Origin: Collimonas humicola
Lineage (GTDB): Bacteria; Pseudomonadota; Gammaproteobacteria; Burkholderiales; Burkholderiaceae_D
Assembly (NCBI RefSeq): GCF_018304945.1
Contig: NZ_JAGQEE010000001.1
Coordinates: 1,178,001-1,242,000, forward strand
Direction of reading: 5' to 3'
Length of the DNA stretch: 64,000 bases
Shown here: positions 17,568 to 29,343 of the stretch, piece after piece
Layout of the letters: each line of letters begins with the position of its first letter
Numbering within the stretch: position 1 is the first letter of the stretch
Position numbers and translations under genes: made by a program
The notes under the pieces: model-generated
What the model was told of the DNA's origin: nothing
Seen by the model: only the letters and a program-made list of their open reading frames with translations
Database searches by the model: none

Positions 17568-18317
17568 TTACTGAAATATCTGCTTATCCGTCGCTGCCGT
17601 ATCGCCCGGCCGCAGCAAACGTCCGGCAGCGATGGTAATGGTCTGGCGGCACAGCTCGGCAATCGAAGCATCGTGCGTCACCAGCACCAAGGTAGAGCCG
17701 CGTTCCTGGTTCAGATCGAACATCAGCTGGATCACTGCATCGCCGGTAGCAGCGTCAAGGCTGCCGGTTGGCTCGTCGGCAAACAGCAGCGGCGGCTCGG
17801 TGACGAAAGCGCGCGCCAGCGCCACGCGCTGCTGTTCGCCGCCTGACAGGTATTTAGGATAATGCTGCAAGCGGCTGCCCAGGCCTACCCGCTCCAGCTT
17901 GGCTTGCGCCTTTTGCCGCGCATCTTTGTCGCCACGCAGTTCGAGCGGCAGCATGACGTTTTCCAGCGCGCTCAGATGGCTCAGCAACTGAAAAGACTGG
18001 AACACAAAACCAAGTTTTTCCTTGCGCAATCCTGCGCGGCCGTCTTCGTCCAGCAAAAAAATATCGCTGCCGTCGATGCATACCGTGCCCGCGGACGGCG
18101 TGTCCAGGCCGGCCAGCAGGCCCAGCAAAGTCGACTTGCCGGAACCCGAGGCGCCGACAATCGCCAGCGTGGTGCCGCCCTGGACGTTAAAATTGATATC
18201 ATCAAGGATCACCAGCTCGCCGCTGGCGTCGGCGACCCGCTTGCTCAAATGCTGGACATCGATGGCAGGCGCCCTGGCATTGGCCGTTGCAGGATTAACA
18301 GAAGAGGACTGAGGCAT
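17568..18317 (-). CDS. ABC transporter ATP-binding protein, YbbA/LolD type
   Basis: 249-residue ATPase of the LolD/MacB/YbbA class. Walker A GASGSGKST (near 54-62), Q-loop FVFQSFQLL, signature YLSGGEQQR, Walker B LLFADEPTG and H-loop THD are all intact. Divergent from a TesA-like esterase, mirroring the E. coli ybbA-tesA pair. The usual partner permease (YbbP) is not adjacent: the next same-strand gene is the small coiled-coil membrane protein. Its transport role is therefore unresolved here. Confidence 0.92.
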   Translation of the reverse strand: MPQSSSVNPATANARAPAIDVQHLSKRVADASGELVILDDINFNVQGGTTLAIVGASGSGKSTLLGLLAGLDTPSAGTVCIDGSDIFLLDEDGRAGLRKEKLGFVFQSFQLLSHLSALENVMLPLELRGDKDARQKAQAKLERVGLGSRLQHYPKYLSGGEQQRVALARAFVTEPPLLFADEPTGSLDAATGDAVIQLMFDLNQERGSTLVLVTHDASIAELCRQTITIAAGRLLRPGDTAATDKQIFQ

Positions 18318-18369
18318 GCAGATTATCGACTCCGGGTTGGGGAATGGTTGTCAGAAACGGATTGGGCGT

Positions 18370-19008
18370 ATGACCCGCAAGATTGTCGGCAGTTCGCGGC
18401 GGGCGCTCTTGCTGCTTGGCCTGCTGGCTCTAGTATGGACGAACAGTGCCTATTCTGCATCAAAATCGATCCTGGTGTTAGGCGACAGTCTTTCCGCCGA
18501 ATACGGACTGGCGCGCGGCAGCGGCTGGGTGGCGTTGCTGCAGCAGCGGCTGCAGGCGGAAAAAATCGACGCCACCATCACCAATGCCAGCATCAGCGGC
18601 GAGACCACCAGCGGCGGCAAGACGCGCCTGCCGGCTTTGCTGCAGCACAAGCCTGACATCGTCATCATCGAGCTGGGCGGCAACGATGCCTTGCGCGGCC
18701 TGCAGCTGAGCGCCACCGAAAGCAACCTGAGGGCCATGATCAGCGCCGCGCAACAAGCAAAGTCGAGGGTGCTGCTGGTTGGCATGCGGATTCCGCCGAA
18801 TTACGGCCGCGACTACACCGAAAAATTCTTTTCGCAATATGCTACGGTGGCGAAACAAACCAAGGTGCCGCTGGTGCCCTTCCTGCTGGACGGCGTGCCC
18901 GACAAAGCGGACATGTTCCAGGCGGACCGGATCCACCCGCTTGCCCAGGCACATCCAATCATCTTGAACAACGTCTGGTCTGGATTGAAGCCGCTGCTGA
19001 TGAAATAG
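18370..19008 (+). CDS. tesA: Arylesterase / acyl-CoA thioesterase I-like (TesA family, SGNH hydrolase)
   Basis: Periplasmic SGNH-family esterase/lysophospholipase. From the ATG at 18370: signal peptide (hydrophobic 11-28, cleavage near AYSA), block I GDSLSAEYG with nucleophile Ser40, block III GGNDALRG, and block V DRIHPLAQAH carrying the Asp/His pair. About 212 residues. The alternative ATG at 18316 shares its CATG with the divergent ybbA-like start and leaves no promoter room, so 18370 is preferred. Confidence 0.92.
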   Translation: MTRKIVGSSRRALLLLGLLALVWTNSAYSASKSILVLGDSLSAEYGLARGSGWVALLQQRLQAEKIDATITNASISGETTSGGKTRLPALLQHKPDIVIIELGGNDALRGLQLSATESNLRAMISAAQQAKSRVLLVGMRIPPNYGRDYTEKFFSQYATVAKQTKVPLVPFLLDGVPDKADMFQADRIHPLAQAHPIILNNVWSGLKPLLMK

Positions 19009-19122
19009 CAGCAGGCCTGGCTCCTTGCATTGGGCGCGCGATCAAGCGGCGGCACCAAGGCCATCGTCAGGCCAGCAAAGATTAATTTCCACACGCACGC
19101 CCTGCTGTCCAGGCAGAAATGC

Positions 19123-19158
19123 AAAAAGCCCATGCAACTTGCGTTGCACGGGCTTTTT
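19123..19158. terminator. Bidirectional terminator between tesA and ppiD
   Basis: A-run, then arms AAAGCCC-A-TGCAA and TTGCA-C-GGGCTTT with a single mismatch and a 6-nt loop, then a T-run. Serves the convergent tesA (plus) and ppiD (minus). Confidence 0.88.
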
Positions 19159-19182
19159 CTATTCCACTCGAAGCACCTGGCT

Positions 19183-21117
19183 TTACTTGCTGCTGCCGTC
19201 GCCGTCCACTGGCGCCACGGCTATCGGCTTGAGGATCTTGACCTTGGCCTTCTCTTTCAAGACGTCCACGTATGCCAGCATTTCCTGCTGCGCCAGGATG
19301 CCGGTGATCTGCTCCTGTTCAGCGACGCGGCGCGCCTGATCCTGGGCAGCAGGCTGTCCTACCTTGCCGATGCGATACAGGACATAGCCTTGCTGCGGCA
19401 GCGTGACGCCGACATAGGCAGGCAGTTTATTGGCGTCGGCCTTCATCACCGCTTCAAACGCCAGCGGATTGACGCCCTGGCTCTTGGTGCGCGATACGGT
19501 TTGCGCAGCAGCGAAACCGCCGGTGTTGTCTTGCGCCTTCAAGGCGGCCAGCTTCTCTTCGCCGGCTTTCTTGGCCAGCGCGGCTTCTTCAGTGTGCGTC
19601 ACCTTGTCGCGGATGACTGCCTGGACTTCTTCAAACGGCCGCTTGGTCACAGCTTTGTATTCGAGGACGTGGCCGGCGATAAAGGTGCTCGGCGCAATCT
19701 CAATCGCCTCGGTGTTGTGCTTGTTCTTCAACGCCTCGTCCGAATACAGTGCAGTCAGGAATTTTTGATTGTTGTACGGAGCGGTAGGCGCGGCAGCAGG
19801 GTTAGGCTGGCGGCCCAGATTCTCCGCGGTCTGGATTTGCAGATGCAATTTGTCGGCCACTGCCTTCAGGCTGTCCGCCTGCTCATACACGGTATTGCTG
19901 AAGGCTTCAGCCATTTCAGTGAATTTGCGTGCAGCCAGCTGCTTCTTGATTTCACCGGCGACTTCCGTCTTGACTTCATCCAGCGGCTTGACCTTGGCTG
20001 GCTTGATGCCGGTCAGTTCGATGATGTGGTAACCGAAATCGGATTGCACCAGATCGCTGATCTCGCCTTGCTTCAGTTTGTTCGCTGCGTCTTCGAAAGG
20101 CTTGACCATGCTGCCGGCGCCGAAATAACCGAGATCGCCGCCCAGTTCAGCGGAGGCGGTATCCTGCGAATTCGCCTTGGCGACCTTCGCAAAATCGGCC
20201 GGCGTCTTGCGTACTTCCGCCAGCAGGCTTTCCGCCTTGGCCTTGGCTGCAGCTTGCTCTGCAGCCGGCGCATCTTTTTTCACCGCGATCAGGATATGGC
20301 TGGCGCGGCGCTCTTCCGCCTCGGTATAGCGGCTGACATTCTGATCGTAATAGGATTTGATATCGGCATCGCTGACCGTGATCTGGCCTGCCACGGCGGC
20401 GCTGTCGAGCACCACATATTCAGCCTTGATCTGTTCCGGAATCTCGAACTCCTTCGGATTCTTGCTGTAATAGTCCTGCAGCATGGCGTCCGTAACCTTG
20501 ACCTGGGCAGCATAATCGGCGGCCTTGAACAGCAGTTCCTGCACCTCGCGCTCCTGATCATTGATATCAGACAAGCGGGTGGCGACGGTCTTCGGCGTGA
20601 ATGCGGTCGACTGCACGGCGCCGTTCAACTGCTGCATGGCCATATCCTGGCGCAAGCGGGCAGCGTAGGAAACCTGCGTCATGCCCTGCATTGCCAGCAA
20701 TTGATCGAATGTCTTGCTGTCGAATTTTCCGTCCGCTCCAACCAGGTTTGGAAACTGGCTGAGGATGATTTGCTGTATGGCCGGGTCAGCGACTGTCAAA
20801 TGCTCGCTGTTGGCAGTTGCTGCAAGCACTCGTTGCGAAATCAGATTATCCAGCACGCCCTGCTTGGCTTCGGGCGTCTCCATCATTTTCGGATCGAAAC
20901 GGTCGCCAAAGGCCTGGCGCATGCGCTCCATCTGCTGGCGCAAGGCGCCATCCAGCTCTTGCTGGGTGATCGGCTGGCCGGCGACTTTCGCTACCGTGTT
21001 GGCGCTGTCGCCAAAGCTGCTATAGCTTTGCAGACCGACTAGAGCGAAGGAAGGGATGATCAACAGCAGTAGCAAGAACTGCATCAAGCGCTGATGGGTA
21101 CGGACAAATTCAAACAT
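19183..21117 (-). CDS. ppiD: Peptidylprolyl isomerase PpiD (SurA N-terminal domain)
   Basis: Inner-membrane-anchored periplasmic chaperone that meets proteins leaving the Sec translocon. 644 residues: short cytosolic N-terminus, one transmembrane helix (about 13-32, LMQFLLLLLIIPSFALVGLQ), a SurA-like chaperone domain, a parvulin rotamase domain (about 262-360; HILIAVKK, then GGDLGYFGAGSMVKPFEDAA, ending GYHIIELTG) and a C-terminal chaperone region. Located downstream of hupB and tRNA-Asp, preserving the lon-hupB-ppiD order. Confidence 0.95.
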   Translation of the reverse strand: MFEFVRTHQRLMQFLLLLLIIPSFALVGLQSYSSFGDSANTVAKVAGQPITQQELDGALRQQMERMRQAFGDRFDPKMMETPEAKQGVLDNLISQRVLAATANSEHLTVADPAIQQIILSQFPNLVGADGKFDSKTFDQLLAMQGMTQVSYAARLRQDMAMQQLNGAVQSTAFTPKTVATRLSDINDQEREVQELLFKAADYAAQVKVTDAMLQDYYSKNPKEFEIPEQIKAEYVVLDSAAVAGQITVSDADIKSYYDQNVSRYTEAEERRASHILIAVKKDAPAAEQAAAKAKAESLLAEVRKTPADFAKVAKANSQDTASAELGGDLGYFGAGSMVKPFEDAANKLKQGEISDLVQSDFGYHIIELTGIKPAKVKPLDEVKTEVAGEIKKQLAARKFTEMAEAFSNTVYEQADSLKAVADKLHLQIQTAENLGRQPNPAAAPTAPYNNQKFLTALYSDEALKNKHNTEAIEIAPSTFIAGHVLEYKAVTKRPFEEVQAVIRDKVTHTEEAALAKKAGEEKLAALKAQDNTGGFAAAQTVSRTKSQGVNPLAFEAVMKADANKLPAYVGVTLPQQGYVLYRIGKVGQPAAQDQARRVAEQEQITGILAQQEMLAYVDVLKEKAKVKILKPIAVAPVDGDGSSK

Positions 21118-21211
21118 GGTCGGCCAATCGAGATCAAGCGGCTAATAAATAAAGCTGCAACATATAGGAATACTTCATATGAGGCAACAATATAAACCAA
21201 ATGCACATAAG

Positions 21212-21241
21212 AAAAAAGGTGAACTTTCGTTCACCTTTTTT
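21212..21241 (-). terminator. Terminator for tRNA-Asp
   Basis: Stem GGTGAAC/GTTCACC (21218-21224 and 21229-21235), loop TTTC, with A6 on one side and T6 on the other. On the minus strand it lies just downstream of tRNA-Asp and isolates it from ppiD. Confidence 0.88.
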
Positions 21242-21247
21242 GTATTT

Positions 21248-21324
21248 TGGCGGAGTGGACGGGACTCGAACCCGCGACCCCCGGCGTGACAGGCCGGTAT
21301 TCTAACCAACTGAACTACCACTCC
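21248..21324 (-). tRNA. tRNA-Asp (anticodon GTC)
   Basis: 77 nt, read on the minus strand: acceptor GGAGTGG pairs with CCACTCC, the CCA end is encoded, the D-arm AGTTCAGTTGGTTAGA and T-loop GGTTCGAGTCC are canonical, and the anticodon GTC complements 21288-21290. Sits between hupB and ppiD. Confidence 0.98.
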
Positions 21325-21442
21325 TGAGACTGCTCGCAAATCTTATAAAACAAATTCGCATTTTCTTGTGTGACCATGCCGCAGAAAACACGACAAACCA
21401 ACCGGTCAAACATTTTGGCGTTTGTCACAACGCCAAAGAACG

Positions 21443-21715
21443 CTAGTTTACAGCATCTTTCAAAGCTTTGCCAGGCTTAAATTTAGGAACTTTCGCTGCC
21501 TTGATCTTGATTGCTTCTCCGGTGCGCGGATTACGTCCGGTGCGGGCCGCACGCTTACCCACCGAAAAGGTGCCGAAACCAACCAGCGTCACGCTGCCGT
21601 TCTTCTTCAGCGTGGTCTTTACTGCCGCTATCATCGCATCCAGTGCGCGCGTGGATGCAGCCTTGGAAATGTCTGCCGACTTGGCAATATGATCGATCAA
21701 TTCGGTTTTATTCAC
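21443..21715 (-). CDS. hupB: DNA-binding protein HU-beta
   Basis: 90-residue nucleoid protein, homo- or heterodimeric DNA bender. Full-length HU: N-terminal helices [19 protein letters not shown], the conserved [18 protein letters not shown] arm with RNPRTGE, and C-terminal [13 protein letters not shown]. Placed directly after lon, as in enterobacteria and most betaproteobacteria. The 295-bp gap toward lon carries lon's terminator and presumably hupB's promoter. Confidence 0.98.
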   Translation of the reverse strand: MNKTELIDHIAKSADISKAASTRALDAMIAAVKTTLKKNGSVTLVGFGTFSVGKRAARTGRNPRTGEAIKIKAAKVPKFKPGKALKDAVN

Positions 21716-21938
21716 TTAGGTCCCCTCATATGAATGGAAATTCGAGATGCGATTTTCGGGATGCAGCAAGGCTGGCATCGGCTGCGAAAATATCGCGGGC
21801 GGAGTGCAGAAGAAATCTGCAAGCTGGTATTAAACAAGCCGCAAAGCCTTGTGTCAAGCGCCTTCCCGGCAATATGAGGTAGGTTTAACCTGATTTTACA
21901 AACTTGATAGATTCAACATCAAATAGATGCGCGCATAG

Positions 21939-21967
21939 AAAAAAAGCGCCCTTGCGGACGCTTTTTA
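21939..21967 (-). terminator. Terminator after lon
   Basis: AAAAAGCG and CGCTTTTT arms around a 10-nt loop at about 21941-21966, giving a U-run on the minus strand 45 nt beyond the lon stop. A-run and T-run make it potentially bidirectional. Confidence 0.82.
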
Positions 21968-22010
21968 AATTACGAAAATTAAGACCGTGAATTCAACAGC
22001 TTAGCAAGCC

Positions 22011-24425
<2,415 letters not shown>

Positions 24426-24757
24426 GGCGAGCCTTATCAAAAAAACTTACTAATGATGTTGGCACGAGTGGCCGAAACTCAAGCCCCGGTTTCAACAATA
24501 AATCACCACTTCTATGGGAGCCTTCGAGAAAGCCCCCGGTTTTTGCATGGGGCAATAAAAAAGCCACACGCGAAGCTGACTTCGGGTGGCTTTGCGATTG
24601 AAGCCAAATCGTATATTTTGGGAAATTGTACTACTTTTGGCTCAAAATCCTGCTTAAACCCCTGCTTTTTACAAGGCTTTACAAATCTGCAGGTCTTGCC
24701 CGCCTGGCGTCGGCCGGCCCGAATCGGCTCCGGCCAGCGCCTGCGGAAGCCTGACGC
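24426..24757. other. clpX-lon intergenic region with hairpin
   Basis: 332 bp without a gene. A stem GCCAC/GTGGC with A6 on the left and TTT on the right (about 24556-24583) could be a clpX terminator on the minus strand. A minus-strand CCCCAT (complement of 24547-24552) resembles a sigma-32 -10 element, but I find no matching -35 at the right spacing, so a heat-shock promoter for lon is only a possibility. Confidence 0.4.
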
Positions 24758-26026
<1,269 letters not shown>

Positions 26027-26136
26027 AAAGGCAGTATTTAGTTAAAACTAGGGTGGCGCATTAAAGGGGACAGATGACGAACATTGATTTTATATTACCC
26101 GCGAAATCAAGATTCGTCACGCGCAGGCCATTTTTG

Positions 26137-26169
26137 AAAAGCAAAACGCCCGTACCTTATGGCCGGGCG
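26137..26169 (-). terminator. Possible terminator or attenuator between clpP and clpX
   Basis: Arms CGCCCG (26147-26152) and CGGGCG (26164-26169) around an 11-nt loop. Read on the minus strand the hairpin is followed by TTTTGCTTTT, so it could partly terminate clpP transcripts before clpX. Confidence 0.6.
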
Positions 26170-26197
26170 CTCAGCAATTCCTTCAATTACGCAGTAA

Positions 26198-26824
26198 TCA
26201 AGCGCGCGTCGCCAGGACTTTATCAATCAGACCATATTCCACGGCGGCGTCCGCCGACATGAAGTTGTCCCGATCCGTATCCTTGCTGATCTGCTCGATG
26301 CTTCTGCCGGTCTTGTCGGCCAGGATACCGTTCAGGCGCTCGCGCAAATACAGGATTTCGCGCGCCTGGATTTCGATGTCCGAAGCTTGTCCTTGGGCGC
26401 CGCCCAAAGGCTGGTGAATCATGATGCGTGAATTCGGCAGCGAGAAGCGCTTGCCCTTGGCGCCGGCGGCCAGCAGGAAAGCGCCCATCGAAGCAGCCAT
26501 GCCGGTGCACAGCGTCGAGACATCCGGCTTGATGAACTGCATGGTGTCAAAAATCGCCATGCCGGCTGAAACCGAACCGCCAGGAGAATTGATGTACAAG
26601 GAAATATCCTTCTCAGGATTTTCGCTTTCCAGGAACAGCAATTGCGCCACGATCAGGTTAGCGGTCTGGTCATTGACCGGACCCACCAGGAAAATTACGC
26701 GCTCGCGCAATAAACGCGAATAAATATCATACGACCGCTCACCGCGGCCGCTTTGCTCAATCACGATAGGCACCATGCCGAGCATGTCAGTATCCAGTGC
26801 CGAATTACGATTAAAGCCTGTCAT
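26198..26824 (-). CDS. clpP: ATP-dependent Clp protease proteolytic subunit ClpP
   Basis: Tetradecameric serine protease core of ClpXP/ClpAP. 208 residues, with catalytic Ser112 in GMAASMGAF, His137 in [10 protein letters not shown] and Asp186 in [10 protein letters not shown] short N-terminal propeptide (ends before [13 protein letters not shown]) is expected to be removed. Between tig and clpX in the standard tig-clpP-clpX order. Confidence 0.98.
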   Translation of the reverse strand: MTGFNRNSALDTDMLGMVPIVIEQSGRGERSYDIYSRLLRERVIFLVGPVNDQTANLIVAQLLFLESENPEKDISLYINSPGGSVSAGMAIFDTMQFIKPDVSTLCTGMAASMGAFLLAAGAKGKRFSLPNSRIMIHQPLGGAQGQASDIEIQAREILYLRERLNGILADKTGRSIEQISKDTDRDNFMSADAAVEYGLIDKVLATRA

Positions 26825-26910
26825 AGCATTCCTTATGGAGAGCGCTCAAAACCCAATCAATCCGCTGACCGGGGCCAGGCTTGCGGCCTGGCTCCGGTTA
26901 TGCAGGCTGA

Positions 26911-28263
26911 TTAAGCCTGTTGCCCGTTGTTGCTCATCAATTCATCGAATGCAACCGACTTTTCAGTCACTTTCGATTTGCCCAACACGTAGTTAACGAC
27001 GTTTTCTTCCAAAACAAGGGCTTCGACCTCTGCCAGACGGCGACGATCGCTGAAATAATACTTCAGGACTTGTTTCGGGTCTTCGTAGCTCTGAGCGAAG
27101 TCTTCGACTTGCGCCTTGACCTGCTCCGGTGTCGCCTGCAATTTATTTTCCTTGACCACTTCGGCCAGGATCAGGCCCAGACGGACGCGACGCTCCGCTT
27201 GCGCTGTGAACAGCTCAGGCGGGAAAGGCATGTCATTGACCTTCATGCCGCGTTGCGCCATGTCCTGGCGCGTCATTTCGACCAGGCGCTCGACGTCCTG
27301 GTCAACCAGCGCCTTAGGCACTTCCAGTTCGCTGACCTTGATCAGCGCATCCATCACGCTGTCCTTGTTCTTGGCCTTGACGCGGGAACCGACTTCGCGC
27401 TCCAGGTTGAGCTTGATGTCAGCGCGCATTTTCGTCAGGTCGCCGTCGTCGATGCCCAGGGTCTTGGCGAGTTCCGCGTCGACTTCCGGCAGGTGTGCCC
27501 ATTCCAGCTTCTTCAGGGTGATGGTGAACTCGGCAGTTTTACCAGCCACATCCTTGCCGTGGTAATCCGCAGGGAAAGCCAGCTCGAAGGTCTTGGCTTC
27601 GCCGACTTTCAGACCGATGGTTGCCGCTTCAAACTCAGGCAACATGCGGCCTTCGCCCAGAACGTAAGCGTAGTCGTCAGCCTTGCCGCCCTGGAATTCA
27701 ACGCCGTCGATCTTGCCGACGAAGTCGACCGTCACGCGATCGCCGTTCTTGGCTGTCAGGTCGCCGCCGCCATCGCCGTGCGCGCCTTGCTCGCCCTTGA
27801 CGTGGTAGTGCACGCGCTGCTTGCGCAGGATGTCGATGGTCTTGTCGATTTCCGCATCGCTGACTTCAGCCTTGGTGCGCTCGACTTCCACTGCGGTCAG
27901 ATCGCCGATCTTGACTTCAGGGTAGATTTCGAAAGTAGCATCGAAAGCCAGCGTGCCTTCGGCCACGCCTTCGCTGTTCTTTGGCTCGATCTTCGGATAG
28001 CCGGCGACGCGCAGGTTGTTTTCGTTGGCTGCAGCGTTGAAAGCATTGCCGACCTTGTCGTTCAACACTTCGGTTTCCACCTGATAGCCGTATTGTGCGG
28101 CGACCATCTTCATCGGCACTTTACCTGGGCGGAAGCCAGGCGCTTTAGCGGTGCGAGCGCGAACCTTCAGGCGTTTCTCGACTTCGGTTTGTACTTCGCT
28201 GATCGCGATAGTGAGGGTGAGGCGGCGTTCAAGTTTATCCAGAGTTTCGACTGCAGTTGCCAT
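26911..28263 (-). CDS. tig: Trigger factor
   Basis: Ribosome-bound chaperone and prolyl isomerase. 450 residues: N-terminal ribosome-binding domain carrying the signature [12 protein letters not shown] (near residues 44-55), central FKBP-type PPIase domain (about 150-245, [20 protein letters not shown]), and a C-terminal chaperone domain to the end. First gene of tig-clpP-clpX; 86 bp to clpP. Confidence 0.97.
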   Translation of the reverse strand: MATAVETLDKLERRLTLTIAISEVQTEVEKRLKVRARTAKAPGFRPGKVPMKMVAAQYGYQVETEVLNDKVGNAFNAAANENNLRVAGYPKIEPKNSEGVAEGTLAFDATFEIYPEVKIGDLTAVEVERTKAEVSDAEIDKTIDILRKQRVHYHVKGEQGAHGDGGGDLTAKNGDRVTVDFVGKIDGVEFQGGKADDYAYVLGEGRMLPEFEAATIGLKVGEAKTFELAFPADYHGKDVAGKTAEFTITLKKLEWAHLPEVDAELAKTLGIDDGDLTKMRADIKLNLEREVGSRVKAKNKDSVMDALIKVSELEVPKALVDQDVERLVEMTRQDMAQRGMKVNDMPFPPELFTAQAERRVRLGLILAEVVKENKLQATPEQVKAQVEDFAQSYEDPKQVLKYYFSDRRRLAEVEALVLEENVVNYVLGKSKVTEKSVAFDELMSNNGQQA

Positions 28264-28464
28264 GTGGATCGTCCAAAAATTAAAAATTCCGTGGTGCGAC
28301 CAGGGTAAACAGGTTAAATGTTGTCATTTTCACCCCAACCCTGTCGCGCTAAAGTCCGATATTCTATACGTAAAACAGCCGGTTGCGCCAAAACGCGTCA
28401 CTGCGCGCCTGTATTTGCAAGCTATTTAGATAGCTATCCAGGCGGCAAAACCGGCCAGGCCCGC

Positions 28465-28962
28465 TTATTTCAGCGGAATCGGGCTGCTGGCCGGCACCGG
28501 CACGGCGGTCACGCTGTTTTGCGGACTGCCATCGACCAGCTTATCCGAATAGGTAAGATAAACCAGCGTATTCCGCTTCGGATCGACCAAACGCACGATA
28601 TGTAGACGCTTGAACAATATCGACATGCGCTCGGTGAATACATCTTCCTGCAATGGCAATTTACCGGTGAATTGCACCGCGGCGGCAACCTGGCGGCAGG
28701 CGATCGAAGCCTCGGCCCGGTCTTCCGCCAGGCCCACCGTGCCCTTGACGCCGCCGGTGCGGGCGCGCGAAACATAGCAGGTCACGCCCTGCACCTTGGG
28801 ATCGTCGTACGCCTCCACCACGACCCGGTCGTTGCGGCCGACCCAGCGAAAGGCAGTGCTGACCTCGCCGACCTGCTCCGATGCGGCCAGCACCGGCGCC
28901 GAAGCCGCGGCAACTGCAGCAAAACCAAGCAAGGCCGCCAGGCAGCGGGATGTTGTAGGCAT
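28465..28962 (-). CDS. creA: CreA family protein
   Basis: A 165-residue periplasmic protein of the CreA family (COG3045), whose function is unknown despite its wide occurrence. From the ATG at 28962 there is a signal peptide (hydrophobic LAALLGFAAVAAASAPVLA, cleavage near VLAA) followed by the conserved EVSTAFRWVGRNDRVVVEAYDDP and GVTCYVSRA segments with a conserved Cys. An upstream in-frame ATG at 29040 adds 26 non-family residues and runs towards the tRNA-Leu terminator. Alone on its transcript between tRNA-Leu and tig. Confidence 0.9.
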   Translation of the reverse strand: MPTTSRCLAALLGFAAVAAASAPVLAASEQVGEVSTAFRWVGRNDRVVVEAYDDPKVQGVTCYVSRARTGGVKGTVGLAEDRAEASIACRQVAAAVQFTGKLPLQEDVFTERMSILFKRLHIVRLVDPKRNTLVYLTYSDKLVDGSPQNSVTAVPVPASSPIPLK

Positions 28963-29051
28963 AGTTATTCCAAGAAAGAGAAATTCGAAAAATCCGATTG
29001 TATGCCGAAGCGGCCGCTTTTTTAGCAGCCTCCGATACAAAATACAGGGAC

Positions 29052-29076
29052 GTAAAAAAACCCTCGGCAGAGGGTT
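29052..29076 (-). terminator. Terminator for tRNA-Leu
   Basis: Minus-strand stem AACCCTC/GAGGGTT (29059-29065 with 29070-29076) followed by a run of U encoded by A at 29054-29060. It lies 42 nt past the tRNA-Leu 3' end. Confidence 0.85.
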
Positions 29077-29117
29077 CTTGAATATTCAGCCAGACGGTAA
29101 GTGAATACCGACAGAGC

Positions 29118-29204
29118 TGGTGCGACCGAGAGGACTCGAACCTCCACAAGATTGCTCTCGACAGGACCTAAACCTGTTGCGTCTACCAATTTCGCCACGG
29201 TCGC
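29118..29204 (-). tRNA. tRNA-Leu (anticodon TAG)
   Basis: 87-nt class II tRNA on the minus strand: acceptor GCGACCG/CGGTCGC, encoded CCA, D-arm GGCGAAATTGGTAGACGC typical of tRNA-Leu, long variable arm, T-loop GGTTCGAGTCC. Anticodon TAG complements 29168-29170 and reads CUN codons. Confidence 0.97.
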
Positions 29205-29343
29205 ATTTGCTTCGCGCCGCCCGACACTGTTTAGCAATATCGGGCAGCCCGCTATTCTACTGCAAGCTGCCCGATATGGCGAGGGGCAAGACTGTTTTCC
29301 TGACAAAATTCTGCCCTCGCGGGCATCCCCGGGTATCCTTTCA

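Noticed and set aside
19030-21042. Long open frame (670 codons) opposite ppiD
   Set aside because: It is antisense to an intact, well-conserved ppiD and shows no recognisable domain; long antisense frames are expected from GC-biased codon use.
24426-24757. Heat-shock (sigma-32) promoter for lon
   Set aside because: A CCCCAT element is present on the minus strand, but no CTTGAAA-like -35 lies at 13-15 bp spacing, so I do not annotate it.
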